From positions 1-64,000 of the forward strand of contig LGRD01000004.1 of the NCBI GenBank assembly GCA_001263235.1: DNA of 64,000 nucleotides. The letters run 5' to 3'. The notes beneath the pieces were generated by a model. That model saw only the letters and a list, made by a program, of their open reading frames with translations, was not told the DNA's origin and ran no database searches. The position numbers and the translations under genes were made by a program. Below are positions 1-10,300 of this stretch, one piece after another. How positions within the stretch are numbered: position 1 is the stretch's first letter; the number at the start of each line of letters is the position of its first letter. The stretch comes from Methylibium sp. NZG (GTDB lineage Bacteria > Pseudomonadota > Gammaproteobacteria > Burkholderiales > Burkholderiaceae_C).

Positions 1-124
1 TTAAGGGACAATAGAATCGCCAAAGTTTTCTTCCTCTGCAGCGCGAGATACGAGGAGTCGAGGACGCGGAGCTCGACGTAGCTCGCCTCCGCGGCGTACG
101 CCGGGCAGCACACTCATCCCTGCT

Positions 125-1225
125 ATGCATGCGGGCCTGTTCAACGAAGGTCGGGTGAGCGGGGCTGAGCCCGGGACTCCCGCGTGGATGGCCCTGAATT
201 GGGAGGCTGTGTATGTGTTGGGCTTTCTTTCGGACACGGCTGCCGAGGAAGTCGACGGCGGCGTCGCCGTCGCAGCGCTGACGCCTTTTGAGCTCGTGCT
301 GGCTCTGTCGCGCTTCCGGCAGCTCCTTGCAGCAGCATGCGGCCCCCATGGTTTTCGCGCGGGCATGACGGGCGCTTCAACCACTGCACTTCGTGTGGCC
401 GCGCTTGCGCCGCAGCTTCGAGCCGCAGCGCACTACGTCGTTGCCGGCTGGAACGCAGTGGCACGACATGCGGGTTTTGTGGACGCAGAGGCGATGATGG
501 CTCCGTACCTCTTCTGGAGTGCCGAGCAGTGCATGTACGTGTCCCTTTCGCGTCCCGGCGACGCGGGGCTTTGTGTGCCCCTCGTTCAGCGGGAGGTGCT
601 CTATCACGGGCGGACGCCAAGTGGCCGCCGCAGCGGCGGGCAAGCGGCTCACCCTGGTTGTGCGGTCGATCCGGACGCGGCGAGGCGATCGGACATTGGG
701 GACGCGCAGCTGCGCCAGGTGACGTGCATGTTCATCGAGCATTTCGAGATATGCACCAAGACGGACTCGGTGCAGGAGTTGCTCCCGACCGTTCGCGTCG
801 CCGCCGCCGCCGCAGCTGCAGCAGCCGCCGGCGGCAGCATCCGCGCGCCTCCATCTGGGACCTGCGCTGGCGGAGCGTCGCGAAGCAAGGCGCAGGAGCG
901 TGCCTCCCATCGGCGGCGTGCGGGTGTGGACGTGTCGGTTCTTTCGTATCGGTCCCCCCAGTGGAATGCTCGCTTGTCGGCCATCCCGCCGGTGCTCGTC
1001 AACGTTTACCGCGGCCTCTCGGCGTTTGTGCGCTCCGAGTTGCGTCCCTTGGAGGTGATTTCGTCTGGCTCCAGTGACTCTGAGGGGGGTGGTGGTGAGG
1101 AAGGTGTCGATGCGGGGGAAGGCGCCGGCCGGGACCAAGGAGACGGGCAGAGCGGCGTGTTGGGCGGGGTCGGAGCCGAGTCTGTCGACCGTCACACGGT
1201 CGCCCGCCGCAGCAGCAGCAGCAGC
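125..1225 (+). CDS. Eukaryote-like (protist-like) partial coding region, function unknown
   Basis: An open frame runs from an ATG at 125 into the GCA repeat near 1209-1225, where the bacterial sequence begins; beyond it the frame is meaningless. I recognise no domain. Unlike every other gene here, it uses CTT, TTT, TAT, CGT, TGT and GTT freely. It encodes ten consecutive alanines near residues 222-231, a Ser/Gly/Glu-rich acidic tract near residue 320, and Ser runs from AGC repeats at its end. The frame is intronless. These traits suggest a GC-rich protist such as a trypanosomatid, or less likely a coccidian, an alga or a large DNA virus; the origin is inference. The frame is open upstream to a stop at 2-4 but has no earlier ATG. 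It is probably foreign to the bacterial chromosome. Confidence 0.45.
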
Positions 1226-1232
1226 GGCAGCC
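1200..1232. other. Probable chimeric junction at a GCA/CTG repeat
   Basis: Read on the minus strand, the ynjC permease frame is normal up to a Leu-Pro-Leu-Leu stretch encoded by CTG codons. It then runs through extra CTG codons into a short tail and a stop at 1192. On the plus strand the eukaryote-like frame ends in AGC (Ser) codons over the same bases. Both sequences therefore meet in a shared (GCA)n microhomology, which is how false joins commonly form during assembly or library amplification. The exact breakpoint cannot be placed within the repeat. Confidence 0.7.
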
Positions 1233-2670
1233 GCACGCGCAGCAGCACCGCCCACGGGCCGGCGCCGAGCGCAGCGGCCGAGCGCGCGTATCGCCCGTCG
1301 AGCGCACGCCACGGGTCGGCGAGCGACAGGAACACATACGGCAGCACGAACACGAAGTGCGACCACGCCACCGCGAGCCAGGCGCCGTCGAGCCCGACGC
1401 TCACCAGGCTGACCTGAAAGCCGTAGAGGAAGGCGATCTGCGGCACCAGCAGCGGTGCGTAGAGGAGCCACAGCGCGCGTCGCGTCGGTGCGTGATGGCG
1501 GCGCGATTCGGACTCCAGGCACAGCACCGTGAGCAGCAGTGCCGCGACCGCGCTGCACAGCGCGAGCGACAGCGTGTTCACAAACGTGTCGATGAGGCGA
1601 GGCGCGTGCGTCGCCCAGGTGGCGAGGCTGAAGCCGTCGGGCCATGCATCGGGGTAGCGCCAGCTCTGCGCGACCGACCACAGCGCCATCGCCAGCAGGC
1701 TGCCCACACCGAGCGCCAGCGCGAGCGCGCCTAGGGCAGTGCCGGTACGCGCCAGCGCCTCGGCCGCGCCGGTGCGCCGCCCGCGCTCGCACCAGCGCGT
1801 GCCGCACACCGCGATCAAGCGCTCTGCCAGCCACCACACGGCGACTAGCACCAGCACGATCAGCAACTGCAGCACCGCCGCGGCAGCGGCAGGGAAGTAG
1901 CGCGCCAGGTCGTAGTCGGCAAACCAGCGCGCCGCCAGCACCGCCAGCGGCGGCGGGTTGCCCGGTGCGAGGATCAGCCCGACCTCCACCGTCGAGACCG
2001 AGAACGCGAGCACCGCGAAGATCGGCAACCGCAGCTGCGGGTACACCCGCGGCAGCACCGCCTTGAACCAGCCGGTGGCGCCGCGGTAGCCCAGCGCCGC
2101 GGTCTGCAGGCGGAGCTGGCGGTGCGGCACCTGGTTGAGCGCGGCCACCGTCATCAGCAGGAGGTACGGCACCTCCTTGATCAGCAGCGCGACGATGACC
2201 GACAGGCCCTCGGGGTCGCGCACCGTCACCAGGTCGGTGGGTGGCCGGTCCCAGCCGGTGAGCCACGGCGACACGAGTCGCACCAGCCAGCCGCTCGGCG
2301 CGGCCATGAAGGCAAACCCCACCGCCACCGCCACATGCGGTGCGGCGAGCATCGGCGACACCCACGCGCTGAGCTTGCCGAACCACGGTCGGTGCGACAG
2401 CAGTGCGCAGACCGAGAGCGCCACGCCGAGCGACAACACCGTGGCCACCAGGCCGGTCTGCACGCTCAGGCGGATCGACGTGCCGATGCCCGGGTGATCG
2501 AACAACACGCGCCACGGGTCGAGCGACAGCGCCTGCCCGCCGATCGCAGGCAGCACGCCGAAGGCAGGCAGCAGCGTGCCCACCAGCCCTGCCAGCACCG
2601 GCAGCATGAACAGCGCGATCGTGAGCCAGGGAGCCCAGGCGATCGGGAGGGCGCGGCTCATCCCCTGCAT
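1207..2670 (-). CDS. ynjC: ABC transporter permease, YnjC-like, 3' end cut off
   Basis: Inner-membrane permease with two fused permease halves (ThiP/YnjC type). The ~488 residues present show about 12 hydrophobic segments and two permease coupling-loop regions: an AALGYRGATGWFKAVLPRV stretch near residue 190 and ALGAGPWAVLLRVRLPLL at the end. YnjC proteins are about 510 residues, so roughly the last 30-40 residues and the ATPase gene (ynjD) expected next are lost at the chimeric junction. The start at 2670 was chosen; an ATG at 2661 is possible. It lies 133 bases downstream of ynjB on the same strand, as in the E. coli ynjBCD cluster. The transported substrate is not established. Confidence 0.85.
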
Positions 2671-2720
2671 GGCGTCACATGGTTGCGCACGAGAAACCTG
2701 TCCGTTCGGGCAGAACAGAA

Positions 2721-2791
2721 CCGTTCGGGCCGAGCCTGTCGAAGCCCTTGTGAGCCGCCACCAAGCCCTTCGACGGGCTCAGGGCGAACGG
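2721..2791. repeat. Imperfect inverted repeat (REP-like hairpin) between ynjB and ynjC
   Basis: Arms at 2721-2749 and 2763-2791 pair over about 29 bases with a few mismatches; the core is GAGCCTGTCGAAG against CTTCGACGGGCTC. The gap between ynjB and ynjC is otherwise featureless. Palindromes with this core are common extragenic elements in GC-rich proteobacteria. In a transcript it would form a stable stem that could stabilise ynjB mRNA or reduce read-through. Confidence 0.6.
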
Positions 2792-2803
2792 GTCGCTGGG
2801 ACG

Positions 2804-4042
2804 TCACCGTGCGTAGCGCTTTTCCCACTCCGCCACGATGCGCGTCATCCAGCTTGCATGCGGCTCCAGCAGCGCCGTGCCGAGTTCCTGCGGAGTCGGC
2901 ATGCCAGCTAGGCCTGGCGTGGCCGCCTTTGGCGCGAACAGGCGCCTCTGCTCCTCGCTGAGCCGCGCCACGTCGAGCACGGTGGCATCACCCAGAAACG
3001 CGGGGTCGTGCTGGCGCGCTTGCGCGACCGGGTCGAGCAAGAAGTTGGCCACCACCATCGCGCCTTCCTTGTTCGCGGCGTTGAACGGGATGCCGACGAA
3101 GCTGGTGTTGCCGATGGTGCCCTTGCTCATCACGAACACCCGCGCGGTGGGCGGCAGCAGCTTGCGCGCAATCGACGTGGCCGCCTCCGACGGGCTGAAC
3201 GACAGCGTGATGTCCACTTCGCCGTCGTTCATCAACTGGCGCTGCGCCTCGCCGCTTTCGGGGAACTCCTTGCCCTGGCGCCACAGGTGCGGGCGCAGCG
3301 CGTCATACCAAGTCCACAGCGGTGCGGTGACCATTGCGAAGTTCTCGTCCGTGGCCGGGCGCTGCAGCACGTCGCTCGACGGTGCCAGTTCGTATAGCGC
3401 CTGTTTCAGGAACGTGGCGCCGAGAAAGTTGCGCACCGTCGGGTGCGTCAGCCGCCCCGGGTTCGCGCGGGCCCACGCCAACAGCGCCGGCACCGAGCGC
3501 GGCAGGTCGGCCACCTTGGTGCGCGCGCTGTCGTGTACGAACACCAGTTGCGCCAGCCGCCAGGGCGACTCCATGCCGTCCACCGGCACGGTGAAGTCGA
3601 CCACGTTGCTGCGCTTGTTGACGACATCGACAAGTTTGTAGTTCGGCATCACCTGCGTGAACGGGCCGTGAAGCAGGCCCTTGTCCTTCATCGCAAGGAA
3701 GTTCGGGCCGTTGATCCAGATCAGGTCGACGCTGCCCCCGGCGTCGCGCCCGGCGGTCTTCTCGGCCACCACGCGGGTCACCGCCTCGGCGGTGTCCTTC
3801 AGCTTCACGTGCTGGATCGTCACGCCGTGGCGCTTTTTCACCTCGTCGCCCGCCCACGCGATGAAGGCGTTGGTGCGCTCGTCGCCGGCCCACGCGTTCC
3901 AGTAGACGGTCTGGCCGCGGGCCTGGGCGGTGATCTGCTCCCACGTTCGGGTCTCGGGGGCCGCCATGGCCGACGGTGCCTGTGTCGCAAAGGCGGCCAG
4001 GGCCAGAGCGAGCGCTATGCGGCGGGCAATCGAAATGTTCAT
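2804..4042 (-). CDS. ynjB: ABC transporter substrate-binding protein, YnjB-like
   Basis: Periplasmic binding protein of 412 residues for the YnjBCD-type ABC importer. It starts at ATG 4042 with a GGAG ribosome site 6 bases upstream and has a Sec signal peptide of about 28 residues ending at Ala-Met-Ala-Ala. The segment GQTVYWNAWAGDERTNAFI (about 39-57) and the following DTAEAV and SVDLIWINGPNF blocks are characteristic of YnjB rather than of thiamine or spermidine binding proteins. It leads a minus-strand operon with ynjC. The ligand is unknown in the family. Confidence 0.88.
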   Translation of the reverse strand: MNISIARRIALALALAAFATQAPSAMAAPETRTWEQITAQARGQTVYWNAWAGDERTNAFIAWAGDEVKKRHGVTIQHVKLKDTAEAVTRVVAEKTAGRDAGGSVDLIWINGPNFLAMKDKGLLHGPFTQVMPNYKLVDVVNKRSNVVDFTVPVDGMESPWRLAQLVFVHDSARTKVADLPRSVPALLAWARANPGRLTHPTVRNFLGATFLKQALYELAPSSDVLQRPATDENFAMVTAPLWTWYDALRPHLWRQGKEFPESGEAQRQLMNDGEVDITLSFSPSEAATSIARKLLPPTARVFVMSKGTIGNTSFVGIPFNAANKEGAMVVANFLLDPVAQARQHDPAFLGDATVLDVARLSEEQRRLFAPKAATPGLAGMPTPQELGTALLEPHASWMTRIVAEWEKRYAR

Positions 4043-4228
4043 GCAGTCTCCAGGGTGCGAATCAGCGTGCGAAAGCTTGGTCGGCGCATCGGCCCAGCAA
4101 CTGACACCCATCGCAACGTGGCGCGGATTGTCCATGCGCTGGCGATGTCGTTCAAAATCTGCGGGCATGTGGAACGGAGCTTGCTGCGTTGCGCCCAGGC
4201 ACTCCACCTCAACCCAGGAAAGGTTTTC

Positions 4229-5230
4229 ATGACCCACCCCCACTTCTCCTCGCGCCGTCAGGCGATGCGCTGGCTCGGCGCCCTCGGCGCGGGCAGCACC
4301 TTGCCTTTCGGCTCTGCCGCCTGGGCTCAGGGCAAGTACCCCGAGCAGTTGATCAAGCTCATCGTTGCGCTGCCCGCCGGCGGCAGCGTCGACATGGTCG
4401 CGCGCGCCTTGTCGCAACGGCTTGCGGCGTCGATGGGCCAACCTTGGGTGGTCGACAACCGGGCCGGCGGCTCCGGGCAGATCGGCTTGCCGCTCGTGGC
4501 GCGCGCGGCGCCCGACGGCTACACGCTCACCATCTCGCCGGCCTCGTTCCTGACGACCAACAAGAGCGTCTTCAAGAAGCTGCCCTACGACCCGGAAGCC
4601 GACTTCACACCGATCACGCGGCTCGTCAACCAGCCGATGGTGCTGGTCGTGAAAGACCGACAGAAGTACCCCAACGTGGCCGCACTCGTGGCCGCTGCGC
4701 GCGCCGCACCGGGCAGCCTGACCTACGCCTCGTCGGGCGAAGGCAGCCCGCAGCACCTGGGCGGCCCGATGTTCGAGACGCGCACGCAGACCAAGCTGCT
4801 GCACATCCCGTACAAGGGCGGGGCGCTGGCCATCAACGACACCATCGGCGGCCAGGTCGAGGCGATGTTCGCGGTGATGCCCGAGGCGGTGCCGCATGTG
4901 CAGGCCGGCAAGCTGCACGCGCTCGGCGTCATGAGCCCGAAGCGCTCAGCCGTGATGCCCAACGTGCCCACCATGGGCGAGGCCGGCGTCGCCGACCTCA
5001 ACCTGTCGGCCTGGATGGCGCTGCTGGCCCCAGCCAAAACGCCCCGCGCGATCGTCGACCAGCTCAACCGCGCAGTGGCCGCCGCGTTCGACGCCGAGCT
5101 GCGGGCCAAGCTCGGTGAAAGCGGCATCGAGGTCGCCCCGAGCACGCCCGAGGAACTGCAGCAACTGATCGCCAGCGACATCAAGTTGCATGCCGAGCTG
5201 GTGAAGGCGGCCGGCTTGGTGCCGCAGTAG
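4229..5230 (+). CDS. Bug/TctC-family periplasmic substrate-binding protein
   Basis: Tripartite tricarboxylate transporter receptor of the large Bug family, 333 residues (family about 320-330). A twin-arginine-like SSRRQAMRWLGALGAG signal is followed by the mature start near QGKYPEQLIKLIV. The ligand-pocket motifs AGGSVDMVAR and NRAGGSGQIG and the late TMGEAGV are in place. It is divergent from ynjB with 186 bases between, which hold the promoters. No tctA/tctB membrane genes are nearby, so it is an orphan receptor, as is usual in Burkholderiales. The ligand (a carboxylate is typical) cannot be read from the sequence. Confidence 0.88.
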   Translation: MTHPHFSSRRQAMRWLGALGAGSTLPFGSAAWAQGKYPEQLIKLIVALPAGGSVDMVARALSQRLAASMGQPWVVDNRAGGSGQIGLPLVARAAPDGYTLTISPASFLTTNKSVFKKLPYDPEADFTPITRLVNQPMVLVVKDRQKYPNVAALVAAARAAPGSLTYASSGEGSPQHLGGPMFETRTQTKLLHIPYKGGALAINDTIGGQVEAMFAVMPEAVPHVQAGKLHALGVMSPKRSAVMPNVPTMGEAGVADLNLSAWMALLAPAKTPRAIVDQLNRAVAAAFDAELRAKLGESGIEVAPSTPEELQQLIASDIKLHAELVKAAGLVPQ

Positions 5231-5256
5231 CGCGCGCGCCCGGCCGCCGGTCGGGC

Positions 5257-6165
5257 TCACGATGGGGCCAGACGTTCCAGCGGCGCATGCTTCACCAGAT
5301 GCGCCTCGAACGCTTGCGCCACCGGCGAGCGGCGGCGTGACCGCCGCTGCACGATGTGCCACTTCGACGGGATCGGGAACCCCCCGACCGGCAGCACGAC
5401 GAGCCCGTGGCCGGCCGCACGCTCGCCGAGCGAATGCAAGGACAAGATCGACAAGCCCAGTTCGCCGGCCACGGCCTCGCGCACTGCCTCGTTGCTGCCG
5501 AGCTCCAGCCGCACGGTGGGCGTGAAGCGCAAGCGCTTGAAGTGCGCATCCACCGCGATGCGCGTGCCCGAGCCGCGCTCGCGCAGCACGAAGCGTTCAT
5601 CCTTCAATTCGGCCAGGTCGACCCGTTTGCGTTTGCTCAGCGGGTGCGTGGCCGGCGCCACCAGCACGAGCGGGTTCGCCATGAACACGCGGTCGTCCAG
5701 TTCGATGTCGGTCGGTGGCATCGACATGATGTAAAGGTCGTCACGGTCGTCGCGCAGCCGTGCCACCACGCCGTCGCGGTTGAGCACTTGCAAAGAGACG
5801 TCGATCTGCGGATGCAGCTGGCAAAAACTGCCCAGCAAGCGTGGCATGAAGTACTTGGCCGTGCTGACCACCGACACGTTCAGCCGGCCTCGCCGCAGGC
5901 CCTGCAGTTCGTCGATGCGTTGCTCGAACGACTCCCACTCGCCGAGCATCGAGCGCACGGTGCGCGCGAGGTCCAGGCCGGCGTCGGTCAGCCGAACACG
6001 CCGCGAGATGACTTCATACAGCGGCACGCCCACCACCTGCGCCACGTCGCGCAGCTGCATCGACGCGGTCGGTTGCGTCACGTGCATGGCGCGCGCGGCG
6101 GCACCGACGCTGCCTGTTTCGGCCAGGGCCAGAAAGAGGCGCAACTGGCGGAAGGTGACGTTCAT
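5257..6165 (-). CDS. LysR-family regulator, CbbR-like, divergent from sbtA
   Basis: Transcriptional regulator of 302 residues: N-terminal winged helix-turn-helix (about 1-60, with GSVGAAARAMHVTQPTASMQLRDV) and a LysR effector domain (about 90-295). The overall layout (TFRQLRLFLALAETGSV, GRLNVSVVSTAKYFMPRLL, FVLRERGSGTR) matches CbbR/CmpR regulators of CO2-fixation and inorganic-carbon uptake genes. It is divergent from sbtA with 86 bases between, the standard LysR arrangement, so sbtA is its most likely target; the 3-HP genes beyond may also be controlled. This is inferred from position and resemblance. Confidence 0.85.
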   Translation of the reverse strand: MNVTFRQLRLFLALAETGSVGAAARAMHVTQPTASMQLRDVAQVVGVPLYEVISRRVRLTDAGLDLARTVRSMLGEWESFEQRIDELQGLRRGRLNVSVVSTAKYFMPRLLGSFCQLHPQIDVSLQVLNRDGVVARLRDDRDDLYIMSMPPTDIELDDRVFMANPLVLVAPATHPLSKRKRVDLAELKDERFVLRERGSGTRIAVDAHFKRLRFTPTVRLELGSNEAVREAVAGELGLSILSLHSLGERAAGHGLVVLPVGGFPIPSKWHIVQRRSRRRSPVAQAFEAHLVKHAPLERLAPS

Positions 6166-6251
6166 CGACTTTTATCTATATGAATGTGTTGAACAATCGA
6201 TTTTACGAGATGCGTTCAGGTGCCTAGGATCGAGTCCACAAGGAGACCCCC
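6166..6251. promoter_or_regulatory. Divergent LysR/sbtA promoter region
   Basis: An AT-richer 86-base spacer in a GC-rich neighbourhood, expected to hold both promoters and the LysR site. Short dyads TTG-AA-CAA and TCG-N6-CGA overlap near 6188-6209, but I see no clean T-N11-A palindrome. A strong AAGGAG ribosome site lies 6 bases before the sbtA start. Confidence 0.45.
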
Positions 6252-7274
6252 ATGCAAAGTCTGCTCGATCCAGCGATCCTGTTCTTCGTGTTCGGCGTGC
6301 TCGCGGGCGCGGTCAAGTCCAACCTCGAAATCCCGCCGGCCATCGCCAAGTTCTTGTCGCTCTACCTGCTGATGGCGCTCGGCTTGAAGGGCGGATTCGC
6401 GCTGGCACAGACGGGTTTCAACGCGGAGATCCTGGCCAGCCTTGCCGCCGCGATGGTGATGGCGGTCGTCGTGCCAGCCCTTGGCTTCATGCTGCTCAGG
6501 CGACACATCGCCGGTTTCGACGCTGCGGCCATCGCCGCGTCGTACGGCTCGGTGAGCGCGGTGACGTTCGTCACCGCCTTGCAAGTCCTCGAAACCCAAG
6601 GCCTGACGGCGCCCGGCCACATGACGGTGGCGATGGTGCTGATGGAGTCGCCCGCCATCGTGATGGCGGTGCTGCTGGCCAGTGCGCTGCGCCATGCCGC
6701 AACCTTGAGCCCCGCCGGGGCGCCGGTGGTCGCGGTGGGCGGCGGCAGCCTCGGCGCCGGTTGGCCCGGCGCCGGCAGCAGCCTGCCGATGCGCAAGGTG
6801 CTGCACGAGTCCTTCACCGACGGCACGCACCTGCTGCTGCTGGGTGCGATGGCCATCGGCTTCATCAGCGGCGAGGCGGGCAAGGCGGTGATGCAGCCCT
6901 TCACCGGCGATCTGTTCAAGGGCCTGCTGGCGTTCTTCCTGCTCGACATGGGCCTGCTGGTGGCACGGCACTTCAAGTCTGCGCGCACGCAGTCGCCGCT
7001 GTTGATCGCCTACGCCGCGCTCGGCCCGCTCGTTCACGCCGCGATCGCGCTCGGGCTGGCGGTACTGCTGCAATTGCCGGTGGCGGATGCGGTACTCTTG
7101 ATGGTGCTGTCGGCCAGCGCGTCCTACATCGTCGTGCCGGCCGTGTTGCGCCACGCCATCCCCGAGGCCAACCCGTCGCTGTACTTCGGGTTGTCGCTGG
7201 GCATCACGTTCCCGCTCAACATCTTGGTGGGCATCCCGCTGTACATCCACATCGCTCAGTGGGCGCTGGCTTGA
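6252..7274 (+). CDS. sbtA: Sodium-dependent bicarbonate transporter, SbtA family
   Basis: Inner-membrane protein of 340 residues with about ten hydrophobic segments, matching the SbtA (DUF897) family of high-affinity Na+/HCO3- symporters known from cyanobacteria. Diagnostic stretches are an N-terminal DPAILFFVFGVLAGAVKSNLE, SLYLLMALGLKGG, and YGSVSAVTFVTAL in the first inverted half, with ASASYIVVPAVLRHAIPEA in the second. A polar loop at about 155-175 separates the halves. It has its own promoter facing a CbbR-like regulator and is convergent with mcr (34-base gap). Bicarbonate is the substrate of acetyl-CoA and propionyl-CoA carboxylases, the fixing steps of the 3-HP cycle encoded next door, so a feeding role is likely. 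Confidence 0.87.
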   Translation: MQSLLDPAILFFVFGVLAGAVKSNLEIPPAIAKFLSLYLLMALGLKGGFALAQTGFNAEILASLAAAMVMAVVVPALGFMLLRRHIAGFDAAAIAASYGSVSAVTFVTALQVLETQGLTAPGHMTVAMVLMESPAIVMAVLLASALRHAATLSPAGAPVVAVGGGSLGAGWPGAGSSLPMRKVLHESFTDGTHLLLLGAMAIGFISGEAGKAVMQPFTGDLFKGLLAFFLLDMGLLVARHFKSARTQSPLLIAYAALGPLVHAAIALGLAVLLQLPVADAVLLMVLSASASYIVVPAVLRHAIPEANPSLYFGLSLGITFPLNILVGIPLYIHIAQWALA

Positions 7275-7308
7275 TGCCCACTGGCGATGCCGAGGCGGCG
7301 CGATGGCC

Positions 7309-10300
7309 CTACACCGTGATCGCCATGCCGCGGTAGATGCGCGCGCGGTAACGCGAGTCTTCCGCATCAGGCAGTGGCGCGCCGGCCAGCAGCACGGCGC
7401 GGGCGAAGCGCTTCACTTCTTCTTGGTGCTCGGCGTCGTTGCGCGGCTCCTCGCTGCGCGCGCGGCGGGTCAGGTTGATCTGGTTCACCGGCACGTCGTG
7501 CACCAGCCGTTCGTTCTCGACCGCGAGCGTGGCCGTGAAGGCGTGCAGCGTGGTCTTGATGAAGTTGGCCAGCGCAAAGCCGGTGCCGGTGGGGTCGCCG
7601 CCTGCCGGTACGTCGGGCGACACCAGCACGAGTTGCGTGCCATCGATCAGGCTCGCCTTGCGCGCCACGCGGAACTGGTGCGTCAGGTTGTCCTGCACAA
7701 GCTGGCGGAATTCCTCGGGCGACAGTGCGGCCTCGCCTTGCGCGCCGAACGTCTTGTCGGGCAGCGGCGCGAACGGCGTGCTGACGATGGTTGCGGGGTA
7801 GCCGTGCTGGCGCAGCGCCTCGTCGATGCCCGCCTCGATCTCGTCGCCCACCGCCTGCGTGTGCAGCACGTCGGGCGGCACGTCGCGCAGCGCGGCGCGC
7901 AGCGCGGCAATGCCGGCCTCGGTGCGCGTGAGCAGCACCACGCGGCCGACGCGGCACTCGCTGACGAGCTGGCGCGCCGCCTCGGCCAGATACTCGACGA
8001 GGTGCTCGCCGATCAGCCACACCGTGCGGCCGCGCATCGCTTCCAGGCGCTCTCGCTTGGGGCTGCCGAACAGCTCGCGCTCGGTGATCGAGCGCTCCAG
8101 GCTCAGGCCGCCGGACGGCATGAACGTCTCACCGCTCACCGCGCGGTCGGCCAGGAAGTAGACGGTCGCCAACGCCACCTCGGTCTCGGTCGGCATCTTG
8201 CCGAGGTGCAGCAGCGAGAGCACGCCGTTGCGCACTTTGGCCGCCTCGGTCTGAACGCTCTTGATCGGGAGGTAGGGCTTGTCTTCGGGCGGCACGCGCT
8301 GCAACCAGCCGCGGTCGGCGCGGTTCTGCCACTCAGGGACGCTCAAGAACTGCCCGCCGCGCCGCAGCCGCGCGCTCAGGCGTTCGGCGATCACTTCGGT
8401 CAGCATGTAGTTGCCCCAGGTGCAGTCGTCGCTGCGCTCCTTGTGGCAGGCGATTGCGAGGTCGCGCAGTTCGCGCGGCGCTTCGCCGTCCATCGCGAGC
8501 GCGGCCACGTCGTTGGCGGCCAGGCGCGTCAGCAGTGCGTCGATCGGCTGGCCGCGGCGCACCGCCTTGACCACCGCGCTGTGCACCGCGTTCACACGGC
8601 GGTTCTCAAGAATCAACTTGCCGCGCCGCTCGAACAGCCCCGGCCGGTTGCCGGTGCCCTTGAGCCGCTCGCCTTCGACCGGGCCTGGCGCGATCGCGTT
8701 GATCTGCACCTCGGGCCCGAGGAAGCGCGCCATCGACTCGACCATCGCCCGCTGGCCGGCCTTGCTCACCGCGTAATCGCTGCGGTTCGGGTAGGCGACG
8801 GCCAGGTTCTTCTCTCCGCCGAAGTAGCTCGACACGTTGAGCACATAACCGCTGCCCTGCTTCTTCATCAGCGGCAGCACGGCGTGCATCAGCACGTAGT
8901 TGGAGACGAGGTTGGCGTCAAGGGTGGCGTTCCAGCCGGCCAGGCTCATGTCCACCGCCATTTCTTCGGCGCCCGACACGCCGGCGTTGTTGATGAGGTA
9001 GTCGATGCGGCCGTAAGCGGCGATGGTCGCCTCCACCGCAGGCTTGAGCGTATGCAGCTGCCCCACGTCCACGTTCGGCAGGATCATGACGCGCCGCTCG
9101 GCGCCCGAGTAACCGCTGTCTTCCAGCTCGCCGACGATGCGCTTGCGCACGACCTCGAGTTCGCTTTCGCGTCGCGCCGCGAGCATCACGCGCGCACCTC
9201 CGAGCGCCAGGAGCCGGCCGACCGCGCCGCCGATGCCGGCCGAGCCGCCGGTGATCAGCGCGACCTTGCCGTTGTGCAAACCGGCCAGGTTTTCGGTGAA
9301 GCCGATGGTCGCGCGCTTGGCGCCGCTCGCCTCCGCGATGCTCGACGGCAAGTACAGGTTGACCTGTCGGATGCGCTGCTCCTTGAACAGCAGGCGCGCG
9401 GTGTGGCCGGCGGTGAACGGAAGATTCTCTGCCTCGGCGTTGTCGTAGCGAATGATCTGGTTGCCCCACTCGGGGAAGCGCCGCCGGCCCAGGCGCACGT
9501 CGACCTCGCTCTCGTCGCGCCAGACGCGGATCAGCTCTTCCATCGCGGCCCGCAGCAAATTGGCCCAGGCGTTGGCGCCGCCGTCGCTCGGGTTGGTCAG
9601 GAACACGACGCGCGGCTCTTGCTTCAGGTCGGTGCGCTCCTTCCAGTAGCGGCTGAGCTTGCGCGCCACGGCGATGGCGCCGCCGAGTTCGTGGTCGACG
9701 AAGGTCTCCATGTCGTCGTCGCTCGCCGACGACACCGCGCCGCTGAAACGGTCGGCGCCGTAGGCGGGCATCACGATCGCGCCGGTGATCGGGCCGCCGT
9801 GGTCCTCGGTCAGTGCGGCGTCCATCGTGGCGGGGTCGGTGCGGTCGAACACGCGCACGTCGATGCGGCCTTCGCCGCGCGAGCCGGCGAGCTTCTCGCG
9901 CGCCAGCACGCAGTCGCGCTCGCGCGCCAGGCCCAGGATCACGGCCGCGCCCACCTCGGCCTGCAAGCGCGCCAGGCCGAGCGCCTCGTCGATCTGCTCG
10001 CCCGCGGCCACCAGAATGGTGTGGCCGTGCGCGTCCACCGAGCGCAGCGTCGGGCGGTTCATCCAGGTGCTGCGGCTCTCGGGCGGCACGCGCATGCCGT
10101 GCGTCACCTCGAAAGCGTGGCCGCTGAACGCGGCCGACTCGTCGCTGCCGAGGAACACGCAGGTGTGCGCAATGTCGGTCGGCACCGGAAAATCCTTCTG
10201 CAGCGCCTGGCCGTCGAACGAGCGGTCGAGCGTCATCAGACCGAAAAACTCCTCGGCCGTGCTGCCAGGGTTGGCGCCCTTCAACTGGTCCATCGTCGCG

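Noticed and set aside
377-2515. 712-residue minus-strand frame across the chimeric junction
   Set aside because: It is out of frame with the ynjC permease and spans two unrelated DNAs; no recognisable protein.
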